Positions 49,749-55,700 of a DNA stretch of 64,000 bases are shown piece by piece. The notes beneath the pieces were generated by a model. That model had not been told where the DNA came from. It worked only from the letters and a program-made list of their open reading frames with translations, and ran no database searches. The DNA comes from Paraescarpia echinospica (lineage: Eukaryota > Annelida > Polychaeta > Sabellida > Siboglinidae). Made by a program: the position numbers and the translations under genes. The stretch covers positions 17,242,656 through 17,306,655 of the forward strand of contig CM034534.1 in NCBI GenBank assembly GCA_020002185.1, read 5' to 3'. Position 1 is the first letter of the stretch. Each line of letters opens with the position of its first letter.

Positions 49749-52700
49749 ACTACTTATACCTTAGTTAGTTGATATGTATTTACATTGGCTTATTTGTGTA
49801 TACTGTTAGCCCTATTGAACTCTAACTAAAATATATTTATTTAATTACTGTATTTATTTGTATTTTAGTAATGTTAAGATTTATGCATTTAAAAAATTAA
49901 GTAATTTAAGTAAATATGTATTGAATTAGTATATGATCATTATATTAATTCATTAGACAAGGTACATATATTTTATAGTTTTATTTAAAGTAGCTTTTAT
50001 ATTATTTATGGAGAACGTGTGTTTATTTAGCAATTTTTAAAAACTGTATTCGTCTTCCATGTTGTAAAGCGCCACGAACAATTTAAAATTGGATCTGGCG
50101 CTATATTAAATAAAATATATTATTGTTATTTCAGCGCTGTTTTGGACAGCCCCTGAACTATTACGTTCTTGCGACAAGCCCTGTAACGCCCAATCGGCTG
50201 ATGTCTACAGCTTCGCTATTGTGGTATACGAGACGCTCTATCGTACAAACCCGTACGAGATCGACGGACAGTTGACGATGTCGCCAGAAGGTATTTCAAG
50301 TAAAACGATTTTACTTTCATCAAAGATTTATAAATATACGAGCGATTACGGTTCACTAACTTGATATGGTATAAGCACACATCGACACATGAATAAACAC
50401 GATCACACGCCCATGCGCAAACACAGACATACACGCACGCACGCACGCACGCACGCACACAAACACACACACGCATTGAAATCCACATTGCCGCTGTGCG
50501 TTGCCACCGGCGTCTGTGTTTCCCCTACAGACATCGTTTCTCGTGTGAAAGAGAATCGGAACCCGCCATTCCGCCCCCGTGTTCCCGACACTCTGCAAGA
50601 GACCAACGAGCTCAAGCAGCTGATGCTGTACTGCTGGGAAGAGAACCCACACGACCGGCCAGATTTCAACACCATCAATAAGAGATTCGCGGACATGAAC
50701 GTTGGAAAGTAGGCCATCGACGTTGTGCTCGGTGGTATTTCCCTTAAAAGGATGTAGTCTACTCCTAGTTTTTCGTGTATTAATTATTGTAATGTCCTTA
50801 AGACAATACTAACTGTGATAAAGGTATGTTGCCCGCCAAATTGTGTTGACTAAGCCCGTAACAAAGGTCGCAATTTGAAGGCACGACCACTGGTGCATGT
50901 TCAAATAGTAACACAACATCCATTTTTAAAACAAGCTTTATTGACAGTATGTATTGTCAATAACGAGTTGGGCCCAGTTAACTGGTATACCCTTTAAAGT
51001 TCAACGTCGCTCACTTTCCCACGGTCAACACAGCATACTTCCAGTTAGAACTTACTAAAGTTACTCCCGCTAATTCTGGGTATACGAACAGACTACGTCC
51101 ATTTAACACAACTCATAATACTATTGCATAGCCGTTGTAACGAGTGCGCTTGCGGTGTAGATCATGAAAATTGTTATCGTCATCGCCCGAAGGAACAAAA
51201 AAATGGTTGCTGAAGAATGAGTAGAACTGTAGACATGTGTGTATTGTGAAAATGGTTGTCGACCGATATTTTCCGACTGCGTACAATTTGCGGGTCTAAT
51301 TTCCTGTACTTTAGTAGTAATTACTGTTACAGAAATAGTTTGGAATTACCGTGGTGACCGTAAGACAAGACTCAACATGTATTCTGCTTTAGATATTACG
51401 GCATCACGTAAAGCGAGGTTCCACTTGTGTTTTGCTTCAGATATCACAGCATCATAGACAATATGCTGCAGATGATGGAGACGTACACGAGTGACCTGGA
51501 GGACGCCATCAATGCGAGGACGAGGGAACTCACCCAAGAGAAGAAGAAGACTGACCTTCTTCTCTACAGGATGATGCCACCGTGTGTTCCCCTTCTGGCT
51601 TTGTTTCTAATGCAAACCTAATGCGTCATTTTATCGTGTCCAATAACCATACACGCGTTTAATACACCTGTAATGTTCTGGTATTTCGTTACCTCCTAGG
51701 ATGATGTTTTTGTTCTAATTTTGTTTTAATTTGCAGTTACGATATTACTATTATTTGTTGTTGTGATTAATTTTGTTAATATGCCATTCTAGGAGATAAT
51801 TTGTACTGTGGTCTTTACATCCATGGCATTTTTGACAACCAGGTCAAATAAGCAATTTATAAAAAAATTGTTAATACATTATTCCTGCTTATCATATAAA
51901 CACTTGTATATGTAGAAGATCATATTTATATCATGGAACCTTTTTAAAAATCAACAAATTGTGTACAGCACTTTGTATTTTGGGAGACCATCTTCGCTGT
52001 TGCCTTGTAATCATTATACGAGTTTTAACAGTCTGACGTTACAATAGTTTTGGAACCAGTTCGGTTTGCAATGTACACACAATAACTAAAGGTAAGTTCT
52101 TATATAGCGCAATATCCAGTCCTCAGGACTGCTCAAAGCGCTTTACACCTTCCTCCCTGGCAGAACTGTTCAGTCGAACACCATCTCGACTTCTCTGGGA
52201 AGCATTCAGCCACGCTGCAATTAATGTGCGAAGACTAGGTACTCATTCATACAGCTGAGTGAACTGAAGCAATGTAAACGAACTTGCCCAAGTTTCGATG
52301 CCGCCGGATAGGATTCGAACTCGCGTTCTCTCAGTCGAGAGTCCGGATGTCTTACCGCTGCGCTACTGCGCTCCACTAAGCCACTTCCCATTGAAACGAA
52401 ATGCAACGTAACTCATATCACATTTGTTATTATCTATATCCATAGTCGGCCATAAAAATGTATTCCGTCTTTTCTCAAGCAGTATCCTCACAATTTCTTT
52501 CTATTTTATACTAGTAAACTTATACAGGTTGTATCACTTCAATATAAAACGTAACAAACAGGTTCCTAGATGAGCAAGAAAGGACATAGCTAAGCTAGAA
52601 AGAGTACAACGAAGAGCAACTAATCTGATTCCTGAAGTGAAAGATTTTATTTATGAAAAACGCCTATTAGAATGCGGGTTGACAACATTAGAGATTAAGG

Positions 52701-55700
52701 GATTAAGAGGAGACCAAACAGAAGTTAAAACCAAAATTTACTTCCGCCAAGCCAAAGGCTTCCTTGTTCGCATGCCGTCTGGCGCTTGTGGCTCTTGACG
52801 GCAATCTTGTTAAATTGTTATTGTTATGTGTTAACTAACGTCATCGGATTGCATGGTGTCATATCGTATTATGTCAACCACGGACTTGTTACATTTACCT
52901 CCAGCACTGTGGCGAACTGCCTGAAGACCGGCAAACCGTACGAGCCAGAGCTCTTCAAACACGTCACCATCTACTTCTCGGACATCGTCTCGTTCACGAG
53001 ACTTGCCTCGGAAGCAAAACCCATGGAAGTGGTTGCCTTCCTGAACGATCTGTGGAACGTATTTGACGACATCATTCTCAAGTACAACGTCTATAAGGTA
53101 AGCGTCTTAAGAGAGCGTAAAAAGACAGTCATAAAGGCGGCAGTAGTCCACACGACATAGAGCAACATAAGCGAACGTGTATCTATGTTTGTAATAACTG
53201 AAAAAAGTGTTGATAGATAGCAACATAATAATAATAAGGGCATCAGCAAAACGTCGTAAGTTTAGACAAAACTCCTTTGAGGGGCGCAAAAAATAAACAC
53301 GTTAATAAAATTAAATAAAATTAACGTTAGTGGAGCAGACACAAATACGGACACCAAATGGCAGTTATGCGTATACGTCATCTACTTGATTGTGTGTGCT
53401 GTACGGTGTATATTATTAAACACTGTATGATTGATAGTAAAATGTGTTGGTTTTCCAATCAAGAACGCGTGAAATTAAACCTTCTAAACAGTGGACAATT
53501 GGTCAAATGTTTTATTACTTGCGTCAGCAACGAAGCCGACGGGTAGCGTTTATGCTGGCTACATCCAAGCGTACGTATCGTAGACTTGATGAATATTTTA
53601 AAATAAACACAAATCACACACGCGGTTTGCACCAAGCCATTCACTACTGCTATTACGGCAGTCGCTGGAAGCATGTATATACCAAGGGTTGAACTTGCTT
53701 AGTAATAACTGTAATTTTGGACAGAACAAATTACGTTAACAGTGGCTTAGTAATTATTGTTACAGTGGAATTACGATAAAGAGAAGAACTAAATTACTTT
53801 TTTACTATTTTAGCCAAACATAACAACTAATTCATTGTACTGAGATCGCTACAAATCGTGACACCTTAATTGGTATAAAACATAGGTAGAGTGTAAATTT
53901 ATTAATTTCACCATCGTAGTTGTGTGTACGCGTCTACAAATCGCCACGTCCCGGATACATGGCGCTCTACAAAATATAGGATAATGATACAATAATGGTC
54001 AATGCAGTTTCTTTCTAAAGCCTCGTTGGCATGTAGCCAACGGAGGCAGCGACGATAATTTTCAGCAGGGGAATGAAGACAATATATTGTTCTTCTACCA
54101 CCAGACCAGTATGGATTTCAAAGCATCGCGTAGTCATGTACTAGTCTCTGGCTACGTAGTTGATCCGGTCACCAACTATGCCAAGTTGCCGTCTACAGGT
54201 GGAAACGATAGGCGATGCGTACCTGGTAGCGAGCGGCCTACCAGTGCCGAACGTGGAACGACACGCCGCCGAGATGGCGGACATGGCGCTCAACGTGCTC
54301 AGTAGTGTGATGGCCTTCAAGATCCGCCACCGACCCGACAAACAGCTGCAAGTGAGAATCGGCCTCCATAGCGGCCCCGTCGTCACGGGTAGGTCACCTT
54401 TTTTGGTCGCAATTCAAATGTTGTGTGGTGACCCATGCCTTCAAGAAGGTAAAGTGCGATAAAATAAATGATACAATACATAGGCATAACTAAAATAAAT
54501 GAGAAATTAGAAGACATATTAAATTTGCTTGCTGAACACGGCGGCATCACCAAGCTTGCGCCACTCATTGGCTTATTTGAAGAGGACACGCCATTCAAAT
54601 AGAACACAGAAATGGCAGATGAAGTCGGGAATATCGTACGATTTCGACAATGTTTGAAGGATATTAGAGCATATAATTAGACCAACGTTAATTTACTTCA
54701 TACTTGTGATAATATGGAAGAAGACATTCCGGTAGATAACATATAAATGGATACTCATAAAGAACGTTCAGAGGCCACTGTGAAATGTGTTTATTTAAAT
54801 TATTCGTGTAAATCCCAGCTGGGAAATGCAGTCTAACTATGCTGCATCTGAGCTTCGGCTCAGTGCAACCACACCATGTACTTTAATTACATGAGGTATG
54901 TCTCTTATAGAGATTAGATTTATTAAAATATGTGAAAAGATGGAGCGTTAACTTTTCCTAGTCTTGTCGAGAAATCTTCTATGGCGTCCTCGATTGCGCA
55001 ACCCTGGCTTTGTATAAGGTTGTGACTCCGCTTGGTGACCGCTGAGGAAGCTGACATTTCGCCTTTCTATAATTATTTATGAAACGGGATTTAAATGCAT
55101 AAAAGCTCAAAGTTATAAGAACAACAGGAGTACTTAAGCATACAAACAGGTACAAACATACCCAAAAACTGCACCGTTTTTATCCTAGTGTGCGCATGAC
55201 GTACTTGGTGGCATCAAACAGAACATGATTTACTCACTCCAGATGATCTTAAATGCCGTGTGATATCATACGACGTTTCAAATTCATATAACATGTTGAA
55301 TAAATAATACATCTCCCACACATCTTGTACGGGAAAGCAGAAAACAAAGTTCGGAGTCGTTGGAAACTTTTGGCGACCCACTGAAAATGGCTTGGCGACC
55401 CAATTTTGGGTTGCGACCCAGGGGTTAAGAACCACTATACGTTTACAAGTGTACCGGCTTGAAGATCTTGGTTTTGACATATTTATGTGATACAGTTTTC
55501 TCACGATAGTATTCAATCCCTCTATTTCCAATTATAACTCTGCATTATGTCACTCTGTAATAAAACATATGTTACATTCTCCACCATCTGTAGGTTTAGC
55601 TGCAGGAAGAGAGTTTTCGAAGCCTCAGCGAATAATTTCCCGATCCTCAAAAGTCACAAGGATTGAGTTTTCTCACGTTGATCGTATCCATCTGTCATAC

